Source: Deltaproteobacteria bacterium
GTDB taxonomy: Bacteria; Myxococcota; Kuafuiibacteriia; Kuafuiibacteriales; Kuafuiibacteriaceae
Direction: 5' to 3'
Assembly: GCA_016713425.1 (NCBI GenBank)
Contig: JADJPE010000005.1
Location: 1,860,001-1,924,000 of the forward strand
DNA length: 64,000 nt
Shown: in pieces, positions 26,505-34,657 of the stretch
How positions within the stretch are numbered: position 1 is the stretch's first letter
How the letters are laid out: every line of letters begins with the position of its first letter
Notes under the pieces: model-generated
What the model was told of the DNA's origin: nothing
The model's input: only the letters and a program-made list of their open reading frames with translations
Database searches by the model: none
Program-made: the position numbers and the translations under genes

Positions 26505-27406
26505 AACAACCGCTGGTCCTCGGCCGATCGCGACCGGTCGTGGCTCTGTCGATTCTGTTCGCCGTCCCTAGCGTCCCCGGAATCTTCGGTTGCCGGCACG
26601 GGATCGACGACGGCGTCGGTCAGACGCGTAGCGTCGGCGACCGCGGAGATGGCGAGGGGTCGGGCGAAGGTTCTCGGGCGGATTCTCGAGCGGAGGTTAT
26701 GACGATGCGGGACGGCGGCGCTCCTCTGCCCGCGAATCGCTGGTATGAGACCGTCGACATCGGCCTGCATGTGAGGGCGTTGGGCCAAGAATCAACGCAA
26801 TCGCTCCGGCCGGAGCGGCTGGCTACGGCGGACGTGCTGGGCTGGTTCGCGGACGAAGCATCGCCGACGCTGAGCGCAGAGGGTCAAGAGCGCTTTTCCA
26901 AACGGCTTCTGGACTTGCGACGGTCGCGGGCGGAAGGGGCGGAAGGAGACGCGCCTCCGAAGCCTGAGGTGCGCTTCTATGGGGCCTTGGATGGGCCGAT
27001 GAAGGTGTTCGTCCGCGGCTTCTCGCGCAGCGAGGTGCGGGTCTTCGTGCTCTGGGCCACGGGCGCAAGTCGGTGGCATCACTTCTTTGATCTCGTCGCC
27101 GACTTCCAAGTCGCTCGAACAGCCGACTTGGATCGCCGGCTCGGACTCGCGGCGCTCGAAGCGGACTACGCGCTCGAGGTCTGTGGTGTTCGGCACGGCA
27201 TGCGCGTGGATGACGCGATCGCAGCTTTGCCGGGCGTTCTGCTCGAGTATCCAGGACAGTCGCTCCAGTTCCGCCGACTCTACACGGTCGACTGTGACGT
27301 TGAGATCGTTGTTCAGGATTTCATCGTCAAATATCTTCGGCGCGGAGATCCCGGGTGGCTCCATCTGGCGAGGACGCTCCGAGGCGCGACCGACCGGCAA
27401 GAGTGA
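26489..27406 (+). CDS. Putative lipoprotein, unknown function
   Basis: A 305-residue protein whose ATG overlaps the end of the lectin/deacetylase gene by 16 bp, so the two are probably coupled. A signal with lipobox-like PGIFGC places the Cys near 35. A charged Gly/Asp/Arg-rich stretch (about 36-75) is followed by a globular region containing EVRFYGALDGPMKVFVRGFS, VLWATGASRWHHFFDLVADF and LEVCGVRHGMRVDDAIAAL. I recognise no family. Given its position it may work on or with the deacetylase, but nothing in the sequence shows this. Confidence 0.65.
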   Translation: MRLALKQPLVLGRSRPVVALSILFAVPSVPGIFGCRHGIDDGVGQTRSVGDRGDGEGSGEGSRADSRAEVMTMRDGGAPLPANRWYETVDIGLHVRALGQESTQSLRPERLATADVLGWFADEASPTLSAEGQERFSKRLLDLRRSRAEGAEGDAPPKPEVRFYGALDGPMKVFVRGFSRSEVRVFVLWATGASRWHHFFDLVADFQVARTADLDRRLGLAALEADYALEVCGVRHGMRVDDAIAALPGVLLEYPGQSLQFRRLYTVDCDVEIVVQDFIVKYLRRGDPGWLHLARTLRGATDRQE

Positions 27407-27430
27407 GGGTTGGGTTGAGGGTTGAGGGTC

Positions 27431-27455
27431 TGACGTGACGTGACGTGACGTGACC
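27431..27455. repeat. Tandem repeat, 5 bp x 5, intergenic
   Basis: tgacg repeated four times and then tgacc, between the stop of the preceding plus-strand gene and the end of the DUF2079 gene. The unit is not a multiple of three. Confidence 0.9.
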
Positions 27456-27459
27456 GGAC

Positions 27460-29340
27460 CTATCGGCCGAGATCGGAGAGGGCTGGACACTCAACCGAAG
27501 ACGCGCCGCGTCTGAGTATGATCGCAGCCCCTTGGCACGCGTGAACGCCGTACCGCGCGGACTGAAGGAGCTCGCGCGCAAGCTCCCGCGGATAGTTCCG
27601 TGCGTAGGGCCACGCATCCTGCGAAAGATTCAACGCAACATAGTCGGCTTGAATCGGACGATGGATCTCGAAGATGGCACGGCGTGCGCTCAGATGCGGA
27701 ATGAGATGATTCTGGGCTGCGACGGAAGCGGTCCCGGGAATCGTGTCGAGCACGGCTTCGGTGTCGATGCGGTCCTGGGGGCTCGTGAATGCGCCAAGAC
27801 GCGCTTTGAAAACGTCGGCTCCACCCCAGTGTCCGAAAGCGCTCAAGAGCACGGACGACAGACAAACTGTGGCGGCGGCAAGAAGGACGAGCGTCTTGTT
27901 CTTGGCGTGAGCGGAAAGGGTGCCAAGGCCGTCGATGGCCGCCAAGATCCCAATGATTCCTGCCCCTGCCCCGTAATGATAGCCCCACCAGAGATTCGGG
28001 CGGTTCGACCAGACGCGCTCGAGCAATGCCGGAGCGAACAGGATGCCGTACCGAGGCGCCAGCCAAGCGACGTAGGCCACGCTCGAGAATCCGACGAGAA
28101 GACCATCGATCTTGGCGCCTGGCTCGAACATGAGCGAGAACGCCTGAAACGGGTGCGTGAGGATTCCGACGAGCCCACCGAGCTGGGCATAGGAGTTGTG
28201 GCGAAAGCCGTCGGCGCGGAACAACGGAAAGAGAACCCACATTTCGATGGCGACCCACGCCAAGAGGGCGACGGCGCCGGCCGCGAAGCGTGGTCTCTTG
28301 CTCTCGAGCGCAAGAACAAGACACAAGCAGGCCGCGTAGATCGCAAGATTTTCCTTGGCGATCGCCAGCAGAAAGAGGCTCAAGCCAAAGCGAATCCAGG
28401 CGCGTACGTGACGGTACCAGACCGCCCACGCCAAGAAGGCGACGCCGCACGTCGTCGGGTTCCAGTCGAACATGATGGCGTGGACGGGACCGACGTTGAA
28501 GATGTAGGCCAGGGCGATGAGCATCGCCGCTCGACGCGAACTGAGCTTCGCCTCGGTATACCGGAAGATCGGATAGACCGCGGACGCGACGAGCACAGCC
28601 TGGAAGAAGAGAAGAGCCGTCGCACTTGGCCACATCCACTGAAGGGGCGCGGCCAGCACATCGATGAACTCCATGTGGTCGCCGAACGCGCTCATGCCGA
28701 GGATGGTGTTGTTCGGTGCCTCGAAGCGCGAGAGCAGCCAGACGGATTGGTGGAAGAGCCCCAGATCCTTGCCCCCCGAGCCAAACCAGGCGTGTCGCCG
28801 AGCGCTTTGGATGAAGTAGAGGCAAAACGCAGCGATGGAGAGGAGGGTGCCGAGCGCGATCGACGGCGTATTCAGCGCAGCGGGTGCATTCGGTGCGTCG
28901 GGTGTGCTTCCTTCGCTCGGTGTGTTCGGATGCCTTCGTTCGAGGGATGCGCTCAAGCGATCGAACATCGGAAGCAGCGTCCACGCGAGGGCGAGCGCCA
29001 CGGCAGGGTGGCATAGATGGCTGAAGCGCGGACTCATGAAGGGACTGACTGCCGCGACGAGAAGGAGTAGGGTTCCGAAGCCCCACTTCTTTGGATCCCG
29101 CAGGAAGTCGTGCGTTTCTACGCGATCGAAATGAGCGCGAAAGCCGAGCGCGATCGCCCACCCACCGATGTGCAGCCAACCGAGCCCGCCGTGCAACTGT
29201 GTCCATTCGAGCAGTGAGGCGGGCGAAAGACCGGGCGCGCGGAGGACGATCTGAGAGGCCATCGCAGCGAGGAAACACAGGCCGAACGCAATCCCGATGG
29301 TTCCGAGCTTGAGGCCGCGAAGGGCGTGGGGTGTCGCCAT
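27460..29340 (-). CDS. DUF2079 multi-spanning membrane protein
   Basis: 626 residues from ATG 29340. An in-frame GTG at 29418 overlaps the upstream methyltransferase stop as GTGA and could be the coupled start, adding 26 residues. At least ten hydrophobic segments. Landmarks of DUF2079 include DLGLFHQSVWLLSRF, SAFGDHMEFIDVLAAPLQW, FNVGPVHAIMFDWNP, AIAKENLAIYAACLCLVLAL and a soluble C-terminus (TASVAAQNHLIPHLSARRAI). The family resembles GT-C glycosyltransferases (an acidic pair after the first helices and a C-terminal periplasmic domain) but has no demonstrated activity. Probably acts on a polyprenyl-linked donor at the inner membrane. Confidence 0.85.
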   Translation of the reverse strand: MATPHALRGLKLGTIGIAFGLCFLAAMASQIVLRAPGLSPASLLEWTQLHGGLGWLHIGGWAIALGFRAHFDRVETHDFLRDPKKWGFGTLLLLVAAVSPFMSPRFSHLCHPAVALALAWTLLPMFDRLSASLERRHPNTPSEGSTPDAPNAPAALNTPSIALGTLLSIAAFCLYFIQSARRHAWFGSGGKDLGLFHQSVWLLSRFEAPNNTILGMSAFGDHMEFIDVLAAPLQWMWPSATALLFFQAVLVASAVYPIFRYTEAKLSSRRAAMLIALAYIFNVGPVHAIMFDWNPTTCGVAFLAWAVWYRHVRAWIRFGLSLFLLAIAKENLAIYAACLCLVLALESKRPRFAAGAVALLAWVAIEMWVLFPLFRADGFRHNSYAQLGGLVGILTHPFQAFSLMFEPGAKIDGLLVGFSSVAYVAWLAPRYGILFAPALLERVWSNRPNLWWGYHYGAGAGIIGILAAIDGLGTLSAHAKNKTLVLLAAATVCLSSVLLSAFGHWGGADVFKARLGAFTSPQDRIDTEAVLDTIPGTASVAAQNHLIPHLSARRAIFEIHRPIQADYVALNLSQDAWPYARNYPRELARELLQSARYGVHACQGAAIILRRGASSVECPALSDLGR

Positions 29341-29414
29341 ACGCGTGCTTCTTGCATGCCACGGCGCTGTTCGCCAACCTTTGTGTCTCCTGGCGCTTAC
29401 GACCGATGTGCCAA

Positions 29415-30044
29415 TCACGCCTCGGCCGTTGCGAAGGTTGCCCAGTCGCGTCCAGCGTCGATGGGCCGGAGAAAACTTCGGCGCTGCAACACGTCGGTAT
29501 ACGCCGGCATATAGTAGAGAAGGTATCTTGGCACCGGGTTCTCGAGGTGGGCGACTTCCAGTCGGTCGAGCACTCGCGAGAGGACGTTAGGCCCGAACGG
29601 ATTGAACAGGTAGATCAAAACTGGCCCGCGGGGAAAGTCGAATTCTCCGGCATCGCCTTCCACGATGTCCACTTGCGTCGCCCGCCTCCAGGTTGAGGTC
29701 AGGCTCCGCACGTTGGCGCGGGCCACTTCGACCAGGCGAGGCGAGAGCTCGACCCCAACCACGCGTTTGAAGGGAAGGCCGGCCGCAAGGCAGACGATAC
29801 GCCCTTTTCCGGCGCCAAGATCGACGAAGACATATTCGGCGTAACGAACCCCGAGGCCAACAAGAATATCGTCGAGCACGCCGAACGAGGTTGCTTCATA
29901 GCGGTGCGCATCGGCTTGCCGGTGCGGAGGAAGGGCGAGGGCATCGACTTCCACCGGACGATTGGCCTTGATGCCAAGGGCCGCGTCGGTCCGAGGAGAG
30001 CGACGCGCGCCCTCGGCGCGCGACCCGAACGTACGCCGTGACAT
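29415..30044 (-). CDS. Class I SAM-dependent methyltransferase
   Basis: A 209-residue protein. Motif I is FVDLGAGKGRIVCLAA, the acidic residue after strand 2 is in RVVGVELSPRLVEVA, and motif IV-like LIYLFNPFGPNVL is followed by PRYLLYYMPAY. This pattern is common in small stand-alone bacterial methyltransferases of unknown acceptor. The ribosome-binding site is poor: GAGG directly abuts ATG 30044. Its stop overlaps the possible GTG start of the DUF2079 gene, so the two are likely cotranscribed. Confidence 0.82.
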   Translation of the reverse strand: MSRRTFGSRAEGARRSPRTDAALGIKANRPVEVDALALPPHRQADAHRYEATSFGVLDDILVGLGVRYAEYVFVDLGAGKGRIVCLAAGLPFKRVVGVELSPRLVEVARANVRSLTSTWRRATQVDIVEGDAGEFDFPRGPVLIYLFNPFGPNVLSRVLDRLEVAHLENPVPRYLLYYMPAYTDVLQRRSFLRPIDAGRDWATFATAEA

Positions 30045-30240
30045 CCTCAGCAGCCCATACGCGTCGTGGATGGTTCGAGCAACAGGCGCGTTGCAGGCCT
30101 TCGTCTGAGCTCACCAACACCAAACGCTGAGTCGGGACATCCTGGCCGACCCGTTTCGTCAAACCAGTGGATTGCTTGTTCGGGGTCCTATCGGCTGGTT
30201 GTCGATGGACGCCGGCCGAGCGAAGGTCGTTACTGCGGCG

Positions 30241-30960
30241 ATGGCAATTCGTCGACCTAGTTCCCTGGGCTTTCGCTTCCCGAGTCCATGGGGTGTTGAA
30301 AGCGCGCGGCCGCACGAGATCTGCGTTGTCGATCGTCGAGCCGCGATCGAACGCTTGAGCGCTTGCGGCGCACGCGCGTTGACCATGTCGGATCTGCCGC
30401 ACGTGCTAGGCGCACTGGGACCCGCCACCCGCTCTACGCTTGCCCAAAGCCTCGCCGACGTGCCGAAAGCCGCCCGCGCCGTGCTGATGCAAGTGCTGAG
30501 CACACCGAGCCTCATGACGCACGTGAACCGCGCCCACGCCGACTCGCCGCTGCTGGCGCGCGAACCCGAGGTCACAGGTTTGATGCAGTCGTGGGCGGAT
30601 TCCGGAAGAGTCGACCGGCGGAAGCTCAAGGAAGTCCTTTCCGCGAACGGCCTCTGGACCGAGGGCTTTCTTCGCGCGCTGCCTGGCCACTTTAACGTAT
30701 GGGCGGCCACGCGGCGCGGTCTCATCGACGAGGCCGAAGCCATCACCGAAAAGGTGATGGACGTCTTGGGGACAAAACGGAAGATCTCCGGCGGTTTTGA
30801 GCCGCGCGCAAAGGCTTTGAGCGGGCGTGATGCTGCGGTCGCAGCGATTCACAAAGAGCTCGTGGCGATCGCCGACCAAGTGGCCAAACCATCGCCCGTC
30901 GGCGCATCGCCCGTCGGCGTCGAAACGATCGCTCACGAAGACGTCTGGTTGCGCGCGTAA
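30241..30960 (+). CDS. Hypothetical protein
   Basis: About 239 residues from ATG 30241. The frame is open from TTG 30172, with another ATG at 30205; no ribosome-binding site decides. The protein is soluble, mostly helical, without a signal peptide. Recognisable stretches are LSACGARALTMSDLPHVLGA, VLMQVLSTPSLMTHVNRAHA and AAVAAIHKELVAIADQVAK, and it ends with a short repeat (PVGASPVG). I recognise no family. It is divergent from the methyltransferase and convergent with the large membrane protein, with a strong hairpin between the two stops. Confidence 0.6.
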   Translation: MAIRRPSSLGFRFPSPWGVESARPHEICVVDRRAAIERLSACGARALTMSDLPHVLGALGPATRSTLAQSLADVPKAARAVLMQVLSTPSLMTHVNRAHADSPLLAREPEVTGLMQSWADSGRVDRRKLKEVLSANGLWTEGFLRALPGHFNVWAATRRGLIDEAEAITEKVMDVLGTKRKISGGFEPRAKALSGRDAAVAAIHKELVAIADQVAKPSPVGASPVGVETIAHEDVWLRA

Positions 30961-31078
30961 CCACCACCCGTACGGTATCGCGACGCGGGAACATCACGAA
31001 CCAGGGTGGTCGTCGCCGAGAAGCTGGCGCAGCTCGAGGGTGCCGAAACCTGGCGACTGCGCCGACTTGCTATGCGCT

Positions 31079-31131
31079 CCTCGTCGAAGATCTCGTCGGC
31101 CAGCTATTCGGCGACGAGATCTTCGACGAGG
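31079..31131. terminator. Perfect 20-bp inverted repeat between convergent genes
   Basis: CCTCGTCGAAGATCTCGTCG (31079-31098) and its exact complement (31112-31131) with a 13-nt loop. The loop contains the stop codon of the minus-strand gene (31104-31106) and one arm encodes its last residues. There is no T-tract on either side. A bidirectional, Rho-assisted or transcript-stabilising hairpin is the simplest reading. Confidence 0.8.
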
Positions 31132-33671
31132 GGCACCCAGAGCATTTCATTCCCAGCCACCCCGGTTGCTTCGGCCCGCGCCCAAAGCGTGTAGTGGCCC
31201 GGATGCGACGGGCCCTCCAGGTACCAAGTCACGGTGGCGGTCTCAGTCGGGAGAAGGTCTCGGTTGAGCGCGTGGTAGCCGTTGGCCGGTCGCGCGACGC
31301 GGTCCTGCACTTCGTGTGATTGCCTAAATGCGTAGGCGATCCGCACAGCACCGCGGCTATCTGGCGCGTCGGCCACAGATGTGGCCAACCAGATGGGCTC
31401 CTCCTTCGCGGGTCGGACGCGGACGTCGACGCGGAAATGCTGGTTGGCCCGAACGATCCTCGGTCGCTCGGTCACCTCGAGCGATCCGGCACGAATCGGT
31501 GTCGTGAAGGTCGTCGCCTCCGGAAACACCTCGACGATCACGGAATTTGCGTAGACGTCGGTCTCGTCGTTCCCGGTTTCACGTTCGGATTCGACGATCG
31601 CTTCCTCCTGGATCGTCAGCGCATAGGTGCCCGGCTCATCGGGCGTGGGGACGTTGATGCGTTCCGGTTGTTCGGTTCCCCAGAAAGATGGGAGAAAATG
31701 GAACGTGGATACGGCGAGTTCAACTTCGGATTCGCCAAGACCGCGCCATGTTGCCCGACCTCGACGGAATCCACGCTTCTCGACTCGGACCGGACCGCTG
31801 CGCCACCTTGCCAGCGTCATCCGCTGGCCTGCGGCGACGCGCCGCGGTGCTTCGATGCGCGCTTGGACGTGCGCGGGTGGTTGTGACGTCGTGTTCGAAG
31901 TGTCCAGCACCTCGAAGAGGCCGAAGGAACCCACCCGAGCCTTGAGACGATAGTCCATCGGGCCAACGCCGCCCAACGTCGTTGATGAAACGGCCGTCGA
32001 TGAAACGCGCGTTGATGAAGCGGATGTGGATGAAGCGGATGCGCTCGAGGCCGTGGGGTTTCGAAACCAGGCAAGTGGCGCAACGATATGGGTGGCTGCG
32101 AACGCGTGGACGACCTCGTTGCCCTGGCGTGGCCAACCGCCGAGACGACGCTGCGCGTCGAAAAACAAGTTCGGAACGCGGGCTTTGTCACCTGCGATTT
32201 GGCGTCGCTTGTGCTTGAGCACCCATTCTTCCACATGGCTCGCTCGACTGTGGTGGAGCTCGATCGGGATGGGCAAGATCACGGCGTCTTCAGGCAGCTT
32301 CGAGAGCGCGTCGCCGACTTGGAGATCGGATGGTCGGCCATCGATGGGGGCCATCCGGTCGATGGGCAGTGAAGGCCATGTTGCGGCGAGGGCGAGAGGG
32401 AGCACGATGCAGCCTCGGCGTCCCCAGCGCGGCCAGATTCCGCTCGCGGCCCGCTCGATCCAGAACACGAGCGCGGACGACAACATTGCGAGCCATACAG
32501 GGGTCAGTGCCGCAAGCCGCGAGGGCACGCGAAGGGCATCCAACAACGGGAGATGGCGAAATGCAAAGAGGCCTGGGAGCGTGACGTAGGTACCGTCACC
32601 GACCTGACGATAGGCGCCCAGGCCGAGGACGAAGAGAAGCGCGCCGCCGAGACTGAGACCCAAGGGCGTGGTCAGTCGGTCGAGATCGCGGGAGAGGGGA
32701 TGGCGTTCGTGGCGTTTGTGGAGGTCGCTGCGTGAATAGGCCAGGTGGACGAGAGCAAGGACGATGACGAGCAGGCCGAGGCCACCGGTCACCCCGAGCC
32801 AGGAGGATGTGCCCGTGCGCTCAGCGAGACCGTTGAGATCGAGCGCATAGTATTCCATCTCGTGCGTGCGCAGAAGTCCGCGCGAGGCGCGTTGCGCGAC
32901 GCCGAAGAAGGCGCGCCACGGAAGGCCGAGTCCGAGGAAGATCAGGGCGGCCACGGCGATTTGAAACACGCGCGGCTTCGACCATCGCCGGCCATGGCTG
33001 ACCCAATACACTGCGAGCCAGATCAGGGTCGTATAGACGAGCACGAGGCCGACCTGCGGAACGGTGAGGAATTGGATGTGATACAGGAGCGCAGCCCCGA
33101 TGATGGTTCGCCATCGCGCGCGTCGAACCCAAGCGACGAGCATCGTCAGGCCGATGAGCCCAAAGTAGATGGTCAAGATGTTGAGCGTCGTGAAATGAAA
33201 CGTCCGCCAGGCGACGAAGGGGATCGCGACGGCCGCGAAGACTCCGGCGGCTTCACTCTCAAAGATCTCTTTGACCAAGGCATACACCGCAAGTGCGGTG
33301 AAGACGAACGACCCAATGAGCGCCGTGTTGTATGCCGCGACGCTCCCGAAGAACCCGGCCACGGGTGCAAACAACAGCACGATACCGGTCAGGGGCTCGC
33401 TAAACGCGAGCCCGGTGTCGAAGGGCGCATAGCTTGGAAGGGACAGAACATCGGCCGCCCGCCCTTCGAACACGGCTTGCCATTGCCAGGCGCAGATCAG
33501 GTGTTGAGCGAGCACATCCCCGTGGTTGCCGATGAGATCCTCCGTGAACCGACGGAAGTGCACGGCGAAGCGGCTGACGATGAGCGAAGAGAGTGCGAGG
33601 AGCACAAAGGCCGTCAGCCAACGATCGCTCGCCTTCGAGCCGGGAGGGGGCCGCTCTTGGAGCATTTGCAT
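31104..33671 (-). CDS. Large GT-C/YfhO-like membrane protein with C-terminal beta domains
   Basis: An 855-residue protein. About eleven hydrophobic segments span residues 20-440 (TAFVLLALSSLIVSRFAVHF, LTGIVLLFAPVAGFF, VFAAVAIPFVAWRTFHF). The remaining half is soluble and beta-rich, with two Ig-like repeats (MTLARWRSGPVRVEKRGF; FRVDVRVRPAKEEPIWLATS). The early loop RRFTEDLIGNHGDVLAQHL and RHLPLLDALRVPSRLAALTP resemble YfhO/GT-C-type enzymes, which move sugars from lipid carriers. A Ser/Ala/Thr stretch around 31980-32040 is encoded by simple repeats. ATG 33665 is an alternative start with a better ribosome-binding distance. Activity not proven. Confidence 0.78.
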   Translation of the reverse strand: MQMLQERPPPGSKASDRWLTAFVLLALSSLIVSRFAVHFRRFTEDLIGNHGDVLAQHLICAWQWQAVFEGRAADVLSLPSYAPFDTGLAFSEPLTGIVLLFAPVAGFFGSVAAYNTALIGSFVFTALAVYALVKEIFESEAAGVFAAVAIPFVAWRTFHFTTLNILTIYFGLIGLTMLVAWVRRARWRTIIGAALLYHIQFLTVPQVGLVLVYTTLIWLAVYWVSHGRRWSKPRVFQIAVAALIFLGLGLPWRAFFGVAQRASRGLLRTHEMEYYALDLNGLAERTGTSSWLGVTGGLGLLVIVLALVHLAYSRSDLHKRHERHPLSRDLDRLTTPLGLSLGGALLFVLGLGAYRQVGDGTYVTLPGLFAFRHLPLLDALRVPSRLAALTPVWLAMLSSALVFWIERAASGIWPRWGRRGCIVLPLALAATWPSLPIDRMAPIDGRPSDLQVGDALSKLPEDAVILPIPIELHHSRASHVEEWVLKHKRRQIAGDKARVPNLFFDAQRRLGGWPRQGNEVVHAFAATHIVAPLAWFRNPTASSASASSTSASSTRVSSTAVSSTTLGGVGPMDYRLKARVGSFGLFEVLDTSNTTSQPPAHVQARIEAPRRVAAGQRMTLARWRSGPVRVEKRGFRRGRATWRGLGESEVELAVSTFHFLPSFWGTEQPERINVPTPDEPGTYALTIQEEAIVESERETGNDETDVYANSVIVEVFPEATTFTTPIRAGSLEVTERPRIVRANQHFRVDVRVRPAKEEPIWLATSVADAPDSRGAVRIAYAFRQSHEVQDRVARPANGYHALNRDLLPTETATVTWYLEGPSHPGHYTLWARAEATGVAGNEMLWVPLVEDLVAE

Positions 33672-33837
33672 GGACCCTGTAGGATAGGCGTATACACGAA
33701 CAAGTCTCCGGATCGTACCGTTTTTACGTGGCCGTTCTGCCCTGCGATGCGTCGAGTGGGCGAGACGGCGATCATGGTGTTGAAATGATCCGGCAAATCC
33801 GGGCAGATTTGGAAGTCACTCGAAGGAGACGCGAAGT

Positions 33838-34635
33838 TTGAGAACTCACCAAGATTCGAGAAGAAATTCGAGAAGAAGTTCGGGGGCGCTGGGCCTTGGT
33901 CTCCTGATGTCGACGTCGCTGCTGGCTTGCAATGAACCACCCGACCTTCCCCCGGAGGACACGATGGTGTTGCCCGAGTTCCAGAGCAACGCCAATGGTC
34001 TATCGGGGTCAGCGGCCAACACGACGAACGTGAGCTGGGCGGCGGTGTCCGTGGGAACGGTGACCGTGGCGCTGCATGCCGTGCTCGCGTTGCCGCGGGC
34101 CTTCTTGGCGGGCGTTCTCACGGCGAAGGCCGACCGCGACGGAGATGACTGGGTTTGGAGCAAGACGTTTCCGCTCGCCGGCGTCGAAGGAGAGCTCCGC
34201 GGTAATCTCGATGGCGCGGTCCTCAACCTCGAGATGTACGTTGATGGCCTGCGAAACCAGGAGCAACTCAACCACTTTCTCTGGTTCACGGGTACACATC
34301 AGTCGGGTTCGGGCAACTGGACGCTCTACGCGCCCGAGGTCGACCGCGGTGCGGTCCTGACGATCGACTGGACGCGCGCCAGTGGGACCGACAAGACCTT
34401 GACCTTCACGAACGTGACCGCCGACGTCGACGAGCACGGCGACATCATCGAGTACGAACTGAAAGGAACCGCCGCTTCATTTCTCATTCACGACGCCAAG
34501 GACAGCCAGGGGAGTAGCAGGGCGTTTGAGGTCAAGTGGGACGTCGAGGACGGCAGCGGCAGCATGCGTCTTGAAGATGAGGTTCTCTGCTGGGATACCA
34601 TCGAAAACGGCCAGGTCGATATCGCCTGCCCATGA
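33838..34635 (+). CDS. Lipoprotein, member C of a three-copy local family
   Basis: A 265-residue protein starting at TTG 33838; AAGGAG (33823-33828) with a 9-nt spacer decides this rare start. Lipobox LMSTSLLAC, Cys about 31. The mature domain is beta-rich: FLWFTGTHQSGSGNWTLY, GAVLTIDWTRASG, and a C-terminal FEVKWDVEDGSGSMRLEDEV followed by Cys-Trp-Asp. These blocks align in order with the lipoproteins at 40828-41907 and 45414-46556 (each has an aromatic-rich W..G.G.... block and a terminal CW). Function unknown; anchored to a membrane by lipid. Divergent from the membrane protein gene. Confidence 0.78.
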   Translation: MRTHQDSRRNSRRSSGALGLGLLMSTSLLACNEPPDLPPEDTMVLPEFQSNANGLSGSAANTTNVSWAAVSVGTVTVALHAVLALPRAFLAGVLTAKADRDGDDWVWSKTFPLAGVEGELRGNLDGAVLNLEMYVDGLRNQEQLNHFLWFTGTHQSGSGNWTLYAPEVDRGAVLTIDWTRASGTDKTLTFTNVTADVDEHGDIIEYELKGTAASFLIHDAKDSQGSSRAFEVKWDVEDGSGSMRLEDEVLCWDTIENGQVDIACP

Positions 34636-34657
34636 TGGGCCAGGTCGAGGGGGCGCG

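Noticed and set aside
27532..29016. Long plus-strand frame inside the DUF2079 gene
   Set aside because: Shadow frame; the minus strand has membrane helices and family motifs.
32745..33788. Long plus-strand frame rich in Glu/Arg/Asp
   Set aside because: Antisense shadow of the large membrane protein gene at 31104-33671.
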